Of a stretch of DNA of 64,000 nucleotides, positions 38,924 to 48,040 are shown piece by piece (position 1 is the first letter of the stretch; every line of letters begins with the position of its first letter). The position numbers and the translations under genes were made by a program. This stretch comes from Flavobacteriales bacterium (lineage in GTDB: Bacteria; Bacteroidota; Bacteroidia; Flavobacteriales_D; Sanyastnellaceae), in NCBI GenBank assembly GCA_016722445.1, contig JADKIZ010000008.1, positions 123,162 through 187,161 on the forward strand, in the 5' to 3' direction. The notes beneath the pieces are model-generated. The model worked only from the letters and a program-made list of their open reading frames with translations. It did no database searches and was not told where the DNA came from.

Positions 38924-39520
38924 TCAGTGCTGGCCTTCACCTTCATGCTCATGCTCATGCTCGTGGTCATGACCTTCGCCTTCGCTATGATCGTGATTGC
39001 ATGAACCTGTTTTTGCGCCACCTTCTGGTTCTTTGTAGCCTTCGATCATCACACCAGTTGCTACAAATGCAAGTACCTTTTCTGGTTCAGTAATTTTAGC
39101 TATTTCCTCCTCAGACTTGCCTTCTTCCATGGCATAGTGTTTCAAATCTTCAACTGTACGCTCGTAGTAATAAGCCTTTCCCTTTGCTTCTGCCTTTAAT
39201 CCAGCACAACCTTCAAGTGGAACGAAAAAGACGTGATCTGTTGTGATTTTCATGGTCTCGCCATTGTCCATGCGCAGATTGAGCCAGCAACCAGCGTTCG
39301 GACAAGTCTGATCGATGATGCCGTTGATGGTGGTTTCCAGTGAATCCTTGCCTTCCAATTGGGCAGGAAGTGAGCTTACCGGAATGGATTTTCCAAGCTC
39401 AAACTGTTGACCATAAAATTCCTGAGTTGGTGGGGTGTTTTGATCGGCGTGGTTATGTCCTGAGTGATCACAACCGCCCATCAGTATGGCAGTTAAGGCA
39501 AAAGCAATAATTTGTTTCAT
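38924..39520 (-). CDS. DUF4920 lipoprotein, His-rich ends
   Basis: A 198-residue lipoprotein (FALTAILMGGC lipobox). The mature N-terminus is His-rich (CDHSGHNHADQ) and so is the C-terminus (SCNHDHSEGEGHDHEHEHEH). Between them lies a DUF4920 domain: TCPNAGCWLNLRMDNGE (two conserved Cys) and TDHVFFVPLEGCAG, with the F/VPxDxxG pattern of the family. The Cys/His content suggests metal binding, perhaps copper or zinc. The gene starts 36 bp before the response regulator start on the same strand, so they may share a transcript. Confidence 0.85.
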   Translation of the reverse strand: MKQIIAFALTAILMGGCDHSGHNHADQNTPPTQEFYGQQFELGKSIPVSSLPAQLEGKDSLETTINGIIDQTCPNAGCWLNLRMDNGETMKITTDHVFFVPLEGCAGLKAEAKGKAYYYERTVEDLKHYAMEEGKSEEEIAKITEPEKVLAFVATGVMIEGYKEPEGGAKTGSCNHDHSEGEGHDHEHEHEHEGEGQH

Positions 39521-39564
39521 TTGGAATCTTTGTTAGTGCTGCGAAATTAATACACTTACAATTT

Positions 39565-40065
39565 TTAGTACTTGATCTTCTGAACAATCTCACTGGAATT
39601 CCCACAATCATCGGTGGCAGTCCATGTCCAAATGATGAATCCTTTCTCCTTTTTTTCAGAGAAAACGATTTCGGGTATAGATCCGCTGTTGTCTTTGGCT
39701 GTCGGTTTCGCCGGTGGAGGAATTGATTTGCCTTCTGATGCAGTGACATCAACGGGTATTTGATCGAATTGAGGAGGGGTAGTATCCTTGAGATGGATGA
39801 AAACCATGGCGGAAGCGGTATTCCCACAGTTGTCAGCGAAAACATAATTGCGTATCAGGACACCGGCACAACCACCGGAAGCCTTTTCATCCAGAAATGT
39901 AGTTTTGAGTTCGGAACAACCTCCAGAAGCTTGTGGACCAACGAACTGTTGGAGTTCGTCGATATTCAGTGTGACTTCCTTTTCATGAGGAAGAACGACA
40001 ATGGTCTGGGAAATCATCATTGGAGCGGACGCCAGTAGGAAAGTGGTGATCAATACAATTCTCAT
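39565..40065 (-). CDS. Secreted HYR-like domain protein
   Basis: A 166-residue exported protein (signal RIVLITTFLLASAPMMIS). The sequence contains Cys-containing HYR-like blocks: GCAGVLIRNYVFADNCGNTAS, VFIHLKDTTPPQFD and IIWTWTATDDCGNSSE, the 'DxxPPxxxCPxxI ... ATDxxGN' pattern of hyalin-repeat domains. HYR proteins in Bacteroidota are often surface adhesins; this one is short and has no sorting domain. The start is set at the second Met, which starts the signal peptide; an upstream Met would add six residues. It lies 44 bp before the DUF4920 gene. Confidence 0.72.
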   Translation of the reverse strand: MRIVLITTFLLASAPMMISQTIVVLPHEKEVTLNIDELQQFVGPQASGGCSELKTTFLDEKASGGCAGVLIRNYVFADNCGNTASAMVFIHLKDTTPPQFDQIPVDVTASEGKSIPPPAKPTAKDNSGSIPEIVFSEKKEKGFIIWTWTATDDCGNSSEIVQKIKY

Positions 40066-40071
40066 AAAAGC

Positions 40072-40094
40072 AAAAACCCGCAAAAGCGCGGGTT
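40072..40094 (-). terminator. Terminator of yajC transcript
   Basis: A 7-bp stem AACCCGC/GCGGGTT with a 6-base loop. On the minus strand it is followed by TTT within the GTTTTTGC run. It overlaps the start region of the HYR gene leader. Confidence 0.6.
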
Positions 40095-40115
40095 ATTGCA
40101 AAATTATGGAAAGAA

Positions 40116-40421
40116 TTATTTATTCTGCCCTTCGGTGACTGTGCGCTGCGGGTTCAATGCCGCCTTTTCAATGCGCATGCGACCTTGATCAAGTTTGATC
40201 ACAACGGTAGTGTCGTCTACTTCAATGATTTCACCATGGATACCACCTGTAGTAACAATACGGTCTCCGATTTTCGCGGCCTCCTGAAACTTGCGTTGTT
40301 CTTTGGCACGCTTCATTTGCGGACGAATCATGAAGAAGTAAAAGATGGCAAAGAATCCCACCATGAAGATGAGTGTTCCAAAGCTGCTACCGCCCTGTGC
40401 CTGAAGAAAAATAGTTGTCAT
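40116..40421 (-). CDS. yajC: Preprotein translocase subunit YajC
   Basis: A 101-residue membrane protein of the SecDF-YajC complex, which assists Sec-dependent export. One N-terminal helix (TLIFMVGFFAIFYFFMIRPQMKRAKEQ) is followed by the conserved FQEAAKIGDRIVTTGGIHGEI, VDDTTVVIKLDQG and R.RIEKAAL. The length and sequence are typical. The neighbour DUF1573 protein lies 24 bp upstream and they are probably one transcript, a common Bacteroidota pairing. Confidence 0.95.
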   Translation of the reverse strand: MTTIFLQAQGGSSFGTLIFMVGFFAIFYFFMIRPQMKRAKEQRKFQEAAKIGDRIVTTGGIHGEIIEVDDTTVVIKLDQGRMRIEKAALNPQRTVTEGQNK

Positions 40422-40445
40422 ATTAACTGATTATTGATTGAAATT

Positions 40446-40940
40446 TTATTCCATGTGCATTTCTATTCCCGGTTTCACCTTCTCGATTTTTTCTACTCCG
40501 AGAACTTCTCCTGTAATTTTCAAATCGAGGGATCTGGGGATACAATTGGTGAGTATTGAAACGCTTTTATCTACTTTACCTGGGAAACCTTTGCTGTTGA
40601 ATTCAATGGTGATCTGACCGGATTCGCCTGCTGCAATGCGTTCCGTTGGCCAATCCTTTGGCGTGGTACAACCACAACTTGGATTGACTTGAGAAATGAC
40701 TAGTGGCGATTTACCTGTATTGGTGAATTTGAAGACATGGGTTACTTTTTCACCTATGGCAATTTGACCGAAATTAAATTGAATAGAATCGAAGGTGATC
40801 ACGGGAGCATCTTCATCGGTTTCACCCGAAGAAGGAGGGAAATGAAGCATGTCCGACGTCACCTGACGGTTGTCGGTTTTACATGAAACCAAAGTGATCA
40901 CTGCGAAAGTGATTGCGTAATGGAATGTTTTGATTTTCAT
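40446..40940 (-). CDS. DUF1573 lipoprotein
   Basis: A 164-residue lipoprotein with the lipobox TLVSC. The DUF1573 domain (~residues 45-130) has its standard features: FNFGQIAIGEKVTHVFKFTN, TGKSPLVISQVNPSCGCTTP and ERIAAGESGQITIEFNSKG, an Ig-like beta-sandwich with the CGCT motif. The function is unknown, but the family is abundant in Bacteroidota and usually found next to yajC as here. The start at MKIKTFHYAI is preferred because it begins a signal peptide. Confidence 0.92.
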   Translation of the reverse strand: MKIKTFHYAITFAVITLVSCKTDNRQVTSDMLHFPPSSGETDEDAPVITFDSIQFNFGQIAIGEKVTHVFKFTNTGKSPLVISQVNPSCGCTTPKDWPTERIAAGESGQITIEFNSKGFPGKVDKSVSILTNCIPRSLDLKITGEVLGVEKIEKVKPGIEMHME

Positions 40941-40989
40941 GTAGCTAATTTCTGAATGGATAAACAATTACTTCAATACAAATTATCCA

Positions 40990-41589
40990 TTAAATATCTT
41001 CTCTGTCGAAATAAGAACCATTGAATTCATCTTCATCGAAGAATTCACTTTCCCCAAATTCATCCTCGTCTTCATCGTCATGACTTTCACTTCTGCTTCC
41101 TTCACTGCCATGAACTTCATTGAATTCATCCTCGGAAAATTCTTCACCGAATAAATCCAGTTCTTTGCTATCCTGAGCGGGTGCATCGCCATAAACCAGC
41201 GCCACACGTGGATAGATTGTGCTTGGAAAATCCTTTTTCACCTCGATTAACTCTACGTAAAAAATCCACATCCTCATGAAGTCGTAGATGTAGAGCACTT
41301 TGTCAGAAGGTTTGGCCAACATATCCCCCAGTTTGGTGGATTTCATGGACAAAGCAGCTTCAGATTCCATTCCCATCAAAGGGATTTCGAGTCCTTTTTC
41401 CCAAGTTTCATTACTCATATAAAAGCTGGCCATTTCACCTTCTTCGAAGTCAAAAGCATCGAGAATAGCACGGTGAAAATCCTCGAAAGATGCATCAGTC
41501 TCAATTTCAATGTCGCGAAACACATCCTGCTCGGTATCTACGATTACCCTGAACTTGAAGATCACAACATTGGTGTTTTTTTTCGCCAT
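40990..41589 (-). CDS. pRiA4b ORF-3-family protein with acidic tail
   Basis: A 199-residue protein whose first ~120 residues match the plasmid pRiA4b ORF-3 domain (FKFRVIVDTEQDVFRDIEI, SFEDFHRAILDAFDFEEGE, SFYMSNETWEKG, KVLYIYDFMRMWIFYVELI). The C-terminal ~55 residues are extremely acidic with long Glu/Asp/Ser runs (EGSRSESHDDEDEDEFGES). The domain is often found near mobile elements, but this gene has no transposase neighbour and looks like a stable resident gene in Bacteroidota. The function is unknown. Confidence 0.88.
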   Translation of the reverse strand: MAKKNTNVVIFKFRVIVDTEQDVFRDIEIETDASFEDFHRAILDAFDFEEGEMASFYMSNETWEKGLEIPLMGMESEAALSMKSTKLGDMLAKPSDKVLYIYDFMRMWIFYVELIEVKKDFPSTIYPRVALVYGDAPAQDSKELDLFGEEFSEDEFNEVHGSEGSRSESHDDEDEDEFGESEFFDEDEFNGSYFDREDI

Positions 41590-41735
41590 GGATGTCCTGA
41601 AATAATGGGGGCGCAAACCTACGATATAGAAAGACAGTTTTCTACTAAAAGCGCATCTAAAATCACGGATTCGATACCGCCGATGTGAAGGTTATCGGCA
41701 AGTCGCCTTAATTTCGCCTCCCATTTTTTACAGAT

Positions 41736-42256
41736 ATGAAATCCATAGATAGTCGCATCATCAAGGAGTAATCACCCTGGCCATATTTGCATTCACCATT
41801 TATCTTTTCGTGATTGGGCGCTGGGGCTGGGGCATTTTTATGGTGCTGGTTACCGCGGTTGCAGTGTTGCTCACCATGCGCAGTCTGCGTTTGATCATGG
41901 TTTTTTTCAGGATGCGTCAGCAGCGCATGGACAAAGCCAAAGAATGGTTGGATAAAATCAATCCCAACCATTTGTGGAAAAATCAGAAAGGGTATTATTA
42001 CTTTTTGTTGGGTTCGGCTGAGGTTCAGAATAAGAGTCTTTCACAAAGTGAAAAAAACTTCAGACAAGCATTGTCTTACGGACTTCGTCTGGATCATGAC
42101 AAAGCAGCGGTTTATCTCAATCTTGCCGTGATTTCAGCCAATAAAAGAAAGAAACGTGAGGCAATCACATTGCTCAATGAAGCGAAAAAATATGATACCA
42201 AAGGATATCTGAAGAACGATATCAAACAGGTAAGTAAAATGGTGAACAGTATCTGA
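41736..42256 (+). CDS. Membrane-anchored TPR-like protein (one frameshift)
   Basis: About 174 residues after correction. The ATG at 41736 opens MKSIDSRIIK and then meets TAA at 41769-41771; one base added near 41765 continues with GVITLAIFAFTIYLFVIG, a strong transmembrane helix, and the following frame. A second helix (MVLVTAVAVLLTMRSLRLI) is followed by a soluble region with TPR-like helices (YYFLLGSAEVQNKSLSQSEKNF, AAVYLNLAVISANKRKKREA, ITLLNEAKKYDTKGYLKND). The TPR call is from the spacing of small and aromatic residues. It converges with the next gene, 7 bp apart. No specific role is known. Confidence 0.7.
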
Positions 42257-42263
42257 TCCGGGC

Positions 42264-42575
42264 TTAAACCCTTTTTAATCGCGGATTATCGGTAATCTGA
42301 ACTTTTTGAAGTCTGGACAGAAGATCCAGACTTTTTTTCTGTGTATCCCTCGAAATTTCATCATAGTGTCGAGCCAATCCGGGACTGTTGACATGATGAT
42401 TGTGCGAATCGACTTTGAGCAATTGATAATTCAATTCATCGGTGGCATCCTTGATGATTTTATTGAGTTCATCTCCTTGTTGAGGATGATTTACAAGGTG
42501 GTGAAAACCTTGTTCTATCACGTCATTCAGAAGCTCCTGAACGACGTTGCGCAATGCGTCACGTGTCATCTCCAT
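42264..42575 (-). CDS. Hypothetical helical protein
   Basis: A 103-residue protein with no family I recognise. It is predicted mostly helical, with a His-rich middle (KVDSHNHHVNSPGLARHY) and many charged residues. The coding look (codon use, Met start at MEMTRDALRNVV, lack of frame breaks) is good. Its promoter must lie between here and lgt, which starts 172 bp away in the opposite direction. No partner is evident. Confidence 0.6.
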   Translation of the reverse strand: MEMTRDALRNVVQELLNDVIEQGFHHLVNHPQQGDELNKIIKDATDELNYQLLKVDSHNHHVNSPGLARHYDEISRDTQKKSLDLLSRLQKVQITDNPRLKRV

Positions 42576-42747
42576 TCCAGTAATGTTATTCGTTAAGGTA
42601 TGCCGGAAAATTTTCCGTAATGGTCAACAAAGCAGAGGCAAGATAATCCAAATTCTACGTCATTCGGTTGTTGTTGAAATATTATTTGGGGTAATACTCA
42701 GGTTTTGGACGAAAATGGGAGTTTTTTAGCCGACTGAAAGAAGAACT

Positions 42748-43998
42748 ATGTATCCAACCATTTATCACGCGCTTTATGACATGTTCGGATTGGACTGAGC
42801 ATGGACCAGACTGCTGAACAGTTTTGGTTTTTTTGTTGCGCTTGCCTTTGTTGTAGGGAATTATACCATGTCTTTGGAACTTCAACGCAAGGCTGGCAAT
42901 GGTCTCATGATGCCGGTAAAAAAGAAGGTGATCACCGGTGGGAAACCGGATTGGATGGACATCATCACCACTGCCTTGATGGGATTTGTGGTGGGTTGGA
43001 AAATGCTCTACCTCTTCGTGAATGGGGCTGAACTTTTCAACAATGGCAGTAGCCCGCAGAAGGAAATATTTTCAAGTCATGGTTATCTGTTGTGGGGACT
43101 AGTATTGGCAGGGTTGTTTGGTGGTTGGCGTTGGTATGAGTACCGCAAAAGACAATTGCCCGAGCCTGTGGAGTCCTATGTGGATGTCTATCCCCATCAT
43201 TTGACTGGGAACATCACCTTTATGGCGGCGATTTTCGGAATCATCGGGGCAAAATTGTTCCACCTTTTCGAGAATCCTGATGAACTGGTAGACTTCTTCC
43301 AGCATCCTTCATTCAATAATTTTATCAGCGGACTTACGGTATATGGCGGTTTGATCCTAGGTTCTGCAGGTGTGCTTTTTTATGCGTGGAAAAAACGGAT
43401 TGCACTTTTACACCTTTGCGACGCTGCAGCACCGGGAATGATCTTCGCCTACGGTATTGGCAGAATTGGCTGTCAGGTGAGTGGTGATGGTGATTGGGGA
43501 ATCGCAAATACATCACCCAAACCAGGCTGGTTGTCATGGTTGCCCGACTGGATGTGGGCATACGATTATCCGAATAATGTCAACTACGACGCTTCTTACC
43601 ATGGCATGCTCGGTCCCTTGAATGACACTTTTGTGGTACCGATTACTGACCCGAATGTGCCCTGTTTCGATGGTTATTGCACCCATTTGGTGCCGGCGGT
43701 CTATCCTACGCCATTCTACGAAACCATCATGGCGACACTGATTTTCATCCTTTTGTGGTCTATCAGAAAAAAAATCAAAACGCCGGGTTTCATTTTCGGT
43801 TTGTATTTGATGCTCAATGGTTTAGAGCGGTTCTTTATCGAAAAAATTAGGGTGAATAACAAGTTTGATGTCCTAGGAATTCAGGCAACTCAGGCTGAAA
43901 TCATAGCCATCTTATTTGTGCTTACAGGGGCATTCATGCTTTGGTATCTAAAAAGGAGGAAAAAGCAAGATCCTATAAAAACATCAACCGCGTCGTGA
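42748..43998 (+). CDS. lgt: Prolipoprotein diacylglyceryl transferase Lgt (in-frame TGA)
   Basis: Lgt attaches diacylglycerol to the lipobox Cys of prolipoproteins, the first step for the several lipoproteins of this window. The true start is the ATG at 42748 (MYPTIYHALYDMFGLD). The frame then has TGA at 42796-42798 where Trp is expected (GLDwAWTRLLNSFGFFVALAF) and continues in the same frame, so a G-to-A change is sufficient. The rest is intact: GLTVYGGLILGSAGV, the signature FAYGIGRIGCQVSGDGDWG, PAVYPTPFYE and the final RVNNKFDVLGIQATQAEI. The length of about 416 codons fits Bacteroidota Lgt, which has a periplasmic insertion. Lgt is essential in most Gram-negatives, so the TGA is likely an error. 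Confidence 0.92.
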
Positions 43999-44139
43999 GG
44001 AAAATTTAAAACAAGGAATCGCGTATTCAGTTTTACATTTGTCCCCCGCTTGGCAGGATTCTGAAGGTTTGGCAGAAAAAGCTGATTGGCCTGGAGATTG
44101 ACAACAAGCGACTACATTTATTCAATTAAATCAAAAAAC

Positions 44140-44457
44140 ATGGCTGTAGAAATAACAGATTCAAATTTTGCAGAATTGGTGCAGAATAGTGATAAACCGG
44201 TGATGATTGACTTTTGGGCGGAGTGGTGTGGACCATGCCGCATGGTTGGTCCAATCGTGGAAGAAATGGCAACTGATTATGATGGAAAAGCCATAATTGG
44301 TAAAGTGAATGTGGATGAAAATCCAGATGTAAGTGCCAAATTTGGTATTCGCAATATTCCAACGATTATTTTTGTGAAAGGCGGACAGTTGGTTGACAAA
44401 AGCGTTGGCGCTGTTCCGAAAAATGTATTGACTGAAAAAATGGATGCTCTTCTGTAA
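44140..44457 (+). CDS. trxA: Thioredoxin
   Basis: A 105-residue thioredoxin with the active site WAEWCGPC (Cys30, Cys33), Asp24 in VMIDFWAEW, and the cis-Pro loop RNIPTIIFVKGG. The length is standard. It starts at MAVEITDSNF, since the 18 residues before it are not thioredoxin-like. A TACATTTG -7 element is at 44034-44041, about 100 bp before the ATG. A terminator follows the stop. It reduces cytosolic disulfides. Confidence 0.95.
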   Translation: MAVEITDSNFAELVQNSDKPVMIDFWAEWCGPCRMVGPIVEEMATDYDGKAIIGKVNVDENPDVSAKFGIRNIPTIIFVKGGQLVDKSVGAVPKNVLTEKMDALL

Positions 44458-44478
44458 CGGAGATGTCTGATCATAATA

Positions 44479-44504
44479 AAAGGCCACGTTTGTGGCCTTT
44501 TTTA
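44479..44504. terminator. Bidirectional terminator
   Basis: A 9-bp stem AAAGGCCAC/GTGGCCTTT with a GTTT loop and flanking A and T runs serves both thioredoxin (+) and the converging T9SS gene (-). Confidence 0.85.
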
Positions 44505-46979
44505 TTTCATTACAATGAGCCTGGCAACGGAAATTTCAAAGTCGGTCTGGCATTGAATCACGTAACCAGCCGGTGGGAGGTCCGATGTATTCATTTCAAA
44601 TGGAAACTGTGTAACGTTGAGGAATTCCCTGACAATTTTACCATCCATGTCATGTAATCGGAGATTGACCATCTGACCATCATTGGGATAATCGATAACG
44701 ACATGATCTTTAGCAGGATTCGGTTTACATGAAATCGTTGTTGGACCTGTATAATCCACATTGACAATATTGGTCACCTTGAACATACCATTAAAGTCGA
44801 CTTGACGCAATCTGTAATAGTTGTGGCCTGAGTGCGGGAAGTAATCCGTGAAAGTATAGTTCTGCGTATCGAAGGTTGTTCCATGACCTTCTACCTGACC
44901 AATTTCAATCCATTCTCTGAGATCTGTAGAATGTTCTACGATAAAATAATCATTGTCGATTTCAGTGAGTGTTTTCCAATGCAGGAATACACCTTCAGAA
45001 GCCTTGTGTCCATTGAATTCCAACATCTCAACGGGCAATGAAAGACTGCATGCAATCGAAGCCGTACCGAAAAAATCGAGGGTGACCATGGCATCTACAA
45101 AACTCCAGTTGGACATACAGATGATGTACTGCTGACCAGCTACAACGTTGAGCGGCGGCCCATAATTGCCAGGATCACCTCCGGGTGGGATGACAGAAGC
45201 CAAACCAGCGCCTCCAAATGGTGCTGCATTCCACACGCAACGGGCAGGAGGTAATGTTCCATTTGAAATTCCATTACAAGATGCAGCTCCAGAATATGGC
45301 CACATTGCCCAGTCATAAAAACCTTGTTGCTGACCACCAGCACCGAACGAAAACTCGAGTGTGCCTGAAGTAGCAACAGTAAACATCATCCATGAACTAT
45401 TCAGTTCGCCAGCCAAAAGACAGCCATAATCGGTACCGCCCCATGGTGGCGGAGTTCCAACATATGAAGGATTTGAAACAGATCCAGGCGATGGAACTTC
45501 ATCTATAGCACCAAATCCACTTGGTGTGATGTGGAAATTATAGACGTCGCAAACACATGGTGACGCAAAACAATCAGAAGCAGGCGGACTTGAGCCACAA
45601 GCTCCACCGGATGGTGGTTCTGTTCCTGTGCAATCCAATCCACCAATATTCATCAAAACCCATTCTGCGTTACCAGTTGCCATTGATCCGGTTTGAATCA
45701 CATTACCTGCCGGGTCGGCAAGGGTAAATACAGCACCATTCCAGCCATCGCCACCAGAATCAAAGGTGTGGAGATAATAACATCCATTACCCAAACAAAC
45801 TGAACCGTTAAATGGAGCACCACCTCCTTGAACAATGCCGTTGTTCAAACTGAAGTACCATGATATTTCTGCAGGATTGGGTCCAGAGGTGACGTTAAAA
45901 GTGTATTCCGAAGTTCCTACCGGACAAGTAACCGGAGTGGTACAAGTCACATTTCCTAAGCCTAGCGTTTCAGTAGATTGAGATCCTGTTACCAAAAAAG
46001 TTTGATAGAAAAAACCGGTTGTTGGTTCAGAAAAACTCAAAACGACCTCAGACCAGCCATCACCTGCAAAATCATATAGTACCAAAGAATAACAATCTTC
46101 AAGCAAGCACAATGTCTGCGTTTCATTTGGTCCTCCAAAAGCTTGTAATACACCAAAGGAATCGTACAACTCCCAATAAGCGTCAAAACCATCTATGCCA
46201 TCCGTTGTGGTTATTTCATAAAACAAACACGGTGGGGCACAAGTAGCGCCTCCAAGAGCAAAAGATTCGAAACCATCGCAACCATCGAAAAGAAAAGTAG
46301 AATAAACCAGATTACCACTGGCATCATCTAATTTCCATGTTTCGTTGTCCCATCCATCACAATTGTTGTCATACATCCAAAGTGTGAAGCAATCATCGGC
46401 TAAGCAAACTTCCTGTTGGTCTGGAGCAAAACCCGATGTGACCATATTACCGAAGGAATCATAAAGTTCCCAATACACATCTGCGGCGTCTGAGCCATCA
46501 TCCACATCGATGGTGTAAAGATTGGTTCCTAAAGGACATGTTGATCCAGAACAATCGCCGTCACCCAAATAGAATTGATCAGATCCGGAACTGCCATCTG
46601 GTAGGTTCGTGTCAAAGTCAAAGTCGCCGGTAAAATCTTCGATAAACCAATCCTGATTTTCCCAACCATCATTACCTGTATCATACATCCACAATGTATA
46701 ACACCCATCCGGCAGACAGACATTTTGATTGAAAGGAGCTCCGCCTGATAGAATCAAAGTTCCACTGCTATTGAACAATTGCCAGGAAACTTGTCCGGCA
46801 CCGGCTCCTCCGTTAACATGGATGTTGTAGTTGGTACATTGACCAAAAGCATGAAAACCTTGATTCGAAAAGAAAAAAGCAAGAAGAAAGAAAAATTGAA
46901 GGATGAAGACACTGCGCCCATTTTGAAGCCACTCCAAAGGAAGCTTAAAGTTAAATGACGGATGAGTAGTACTATTCAA
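44502..46979 (-). CDS. T9SS cargo protein with four tandem GDGW modules
   Basis: An 825-residue secreted protein. It is open from a TTG at 46979 (MNSTTHPSFNFKL); the signal-peptide-like helix (VFILQFFFLLAFFFSNQGFHAFGQ) lies at residues ~24-47. No ATG precedes the helix, so the start is uncertain. Residues ~48-490 hold four repeats of ~105 residues, each with YxIxVxxG..A.VxWxLYDSFG..., then CLPDGCYTLWMYDTGNDGW or variants (CLADDCFTLWMYDNNCDGW, CLLEDCYSLVLYDFAGDGW, CLGNGCYYLHTFDSGGDGW). A separate Cys-rich domain (~500-640) and a Fn3-like segment (LHWKTLTEIDNDYFIVEHS) precede a type A sorting domain (ISCKPNPAKDHVVI). The D.GDGW motif may bind calcium. Confidence 0.85.
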   Translation of the reverse strand: MNSTTHPSFNFKLPLEWLQNGRSVFILQFFFLLAFFFSNQGFHAFGQCTNYNIHVNGGAGAGQVSWQLFNSSGTLILSGGAPFNQNVCLPDGCYTLWMYDTGNDGWENQDWFIEDFTGDFDFDTNLPDGSSGSDQFYLGDGDCSGSTCPLGTNLYTIDVDDGSDAADVYWELYDSFGNMVTSGFAPDQQEVCLADDCFTLWMYDNNCDGWDNETWKLDDASGNLVYSTFLFDGCDGFESFALGGATCAPPCLFYEITTTDGIDGFDAYWELYDSFGVLQAFGGPNETQTLCLLEDCYSLVLYDFAGDGWSEVVLSFSEPTTGFFYQTFLVTGSQSTETLGLGNVTCTTPVTCPVGTSEYTFNVTSGPNPAEISWYFSLNNGIVQGGGAPFNGSVCLGNGCYYLHTFDSGGDGWNGAVFTLADPAGNVIQTGSMATGNAEWVLMNIGGLDCTGTEPPSGGACGSSPPASDCFASPCVCDVYNFHITPSGFGAIDEVPSPGSVSNPSYVGTPPPWGGTDYGCLLAGELNSSWMMFTVATSGTLEFSFGAGGQQQGFYDWAMWPYSGAASCNGISNGTLPPARCVWNAAPFGGAGLASVIPPGGDPGNYGPPLNVVAGQQYIICMSNWSFVDAMVTLDFFGTASIACSLSLPVEMLEFNGHKASEGVFLHWKTLTEIDNDYFIVEHSTDLREWIEIGQVEGHGTTFDTQNYTFTDYFPHSGHNYYRLRQVDFNGMFKVTNIVNVDYTGPTTISCKPNPAKDHVVIDYPNDGQMVNLRLHDMDGKIVREFLNVTQFPFEMNTSDLPPAGYVIQCQTDFEISVARLIVMK

Positions 46980-47162
46980 ACCAAGTTAGTATTGACAGAG
47001 TTGTGATTGCGTAGTTGTGAGCTTCATCTAATCAGACAAAACTATGACAACTTTAATGGCGTTTTAAGTGCATTTCGACCGAATGGGTTGATTCAATGAC
47101 TGAACGGGCTGATAGGCCATCAATAGCGCGCCTAGGTGACTTTTGTCACATCGAAAATGGAC

Positions 47163-48038
47163 TTACTTTTTGGTGTACCACACCTTTAGCGAATAACCCA
47201 AACCGGTGAAATCTAAGAAGGCATTGAAGAGAAATTTGGCTAACTTCCATATAGGTTTTTCCTCCATTTTTTTCCGTAGCATTTCATCATCGCTAGTGGC
47301 TGAAACCACAGCCTGTTTCTTTTTTCCGGTGCTTTGATTGAATCGTGTGATACTAATTCCAGTCGTGGTTATTTTTTCTTTCCGGAAACTTTTTCCGAGC
47401 AATCGATGAATGGTTTTCGGCGTGTAGTATGACAAGTGTTCCGGATAATTGATGATGTTGTATGCATCACCCAAATAATACCTACTCAATGCATTGAAGT
47501 TTGGCGTTGTGCAATAGAACAATCCACCTTGTCTCAACATCCTGTGAATATGTTTGATCTCTTCCAATGGATTGTTGATGTGTTCAATGACCTCAATGGA
47601 AGTGATCACATCGAACTGAATATTTGGAAAAGTGGATTCATCCAATGGTCCTTGTTTCATGATAATTCCGCGAGACTCACCATTCTTAATTTGAGCATCC
47701 CCGTATTCAGTGCCGTATACATTCCATCCGCGTTTTTTAGCTTCTGTGAGAAAAAGACCATTGGCACATCCGACATCGAGAATGTTTCCTGTTCGTCGAA
47801 ATTGTTCAAAATGATCGAGCCATTCATGGTATCGCTTCACCGTGATAGGAGACAGATACTGATTTAATCCATAGTGTGAATAGTACTCTTCTAATTCCGA
47901 TGGTGTTGGAATTTTTTCGCAAAAAACAAATCCACACTGACTGCATTTGAGCAAATCAGTTCGTTTGAACTTACTCAGTTTATTTAATCGTTCGCTTTCA
48001 CAAACGAGACACTTGCTGTGTATGCTGGAAGATGTCAA
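47163..48038 (-). CDS. Class I SAM-dependent methyltransferase with zinc-ribbon-like N-terminus
   Basis: A 291-residue protein. It starts at TTG 48036-48038, 2 bp after the stop of the preceding gene. The first 45 residues have two CxxC pairs (CLVCES, CSQCGF) that could bind zinc. The methyltransferase core has ILDVGCANGLFLTEAKKRG (SAM motif I), VYGTEYGDAQ, DVITSIEVIEHINNP and LFYCTTPNFNALSRYYLGD. This arrangement is common in bacterial O- or C-methyltransferases of surface-glycan pathways; the substrate is not known. Its position right after a T9SS cargo gene may be incidental. Confidence 0.85.
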   Translation of the reverse strand: MTSSSIHSKCLVCESERLNKLSKFKRTDLLKCSQCGFVFCEKIPTPSELEEYYSHYGLNQYLSPITVKRYHEWLDHFEQFRRTGNILDVGCANGLFLTEAKKRGWNVYGTEYGDAQIKNGESRGIIMKQGPLDESTFPNIQFDVITSIEVIEHINNPLEEIKHIHRMLRQGGLFYCTTPNFNALSRYYLGDAYNIINYPEHLSYYTPKTIHRLLGKSFRKEKITTTGISITRFNQSTGKKKQAVVSATSDDEMLRKKMEEKPIWKLAKFLFNAFLDFTGLGYSLKVWYTKK

Positions 48039-48040
48039 GG

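Noticed and set aside
40990..41589. Transposon remnant, because of the pRiA4b ORF-3 domain
   Set aside because: No transposase, inverted repeats or target duplication; the domain also occurs in resident chromosomal genes.
42748..42798. TGA read as Trp across the genome
   Set aside because: TGA is the ordinary stop of several intact genes in the window, so code reassignment does not fit.
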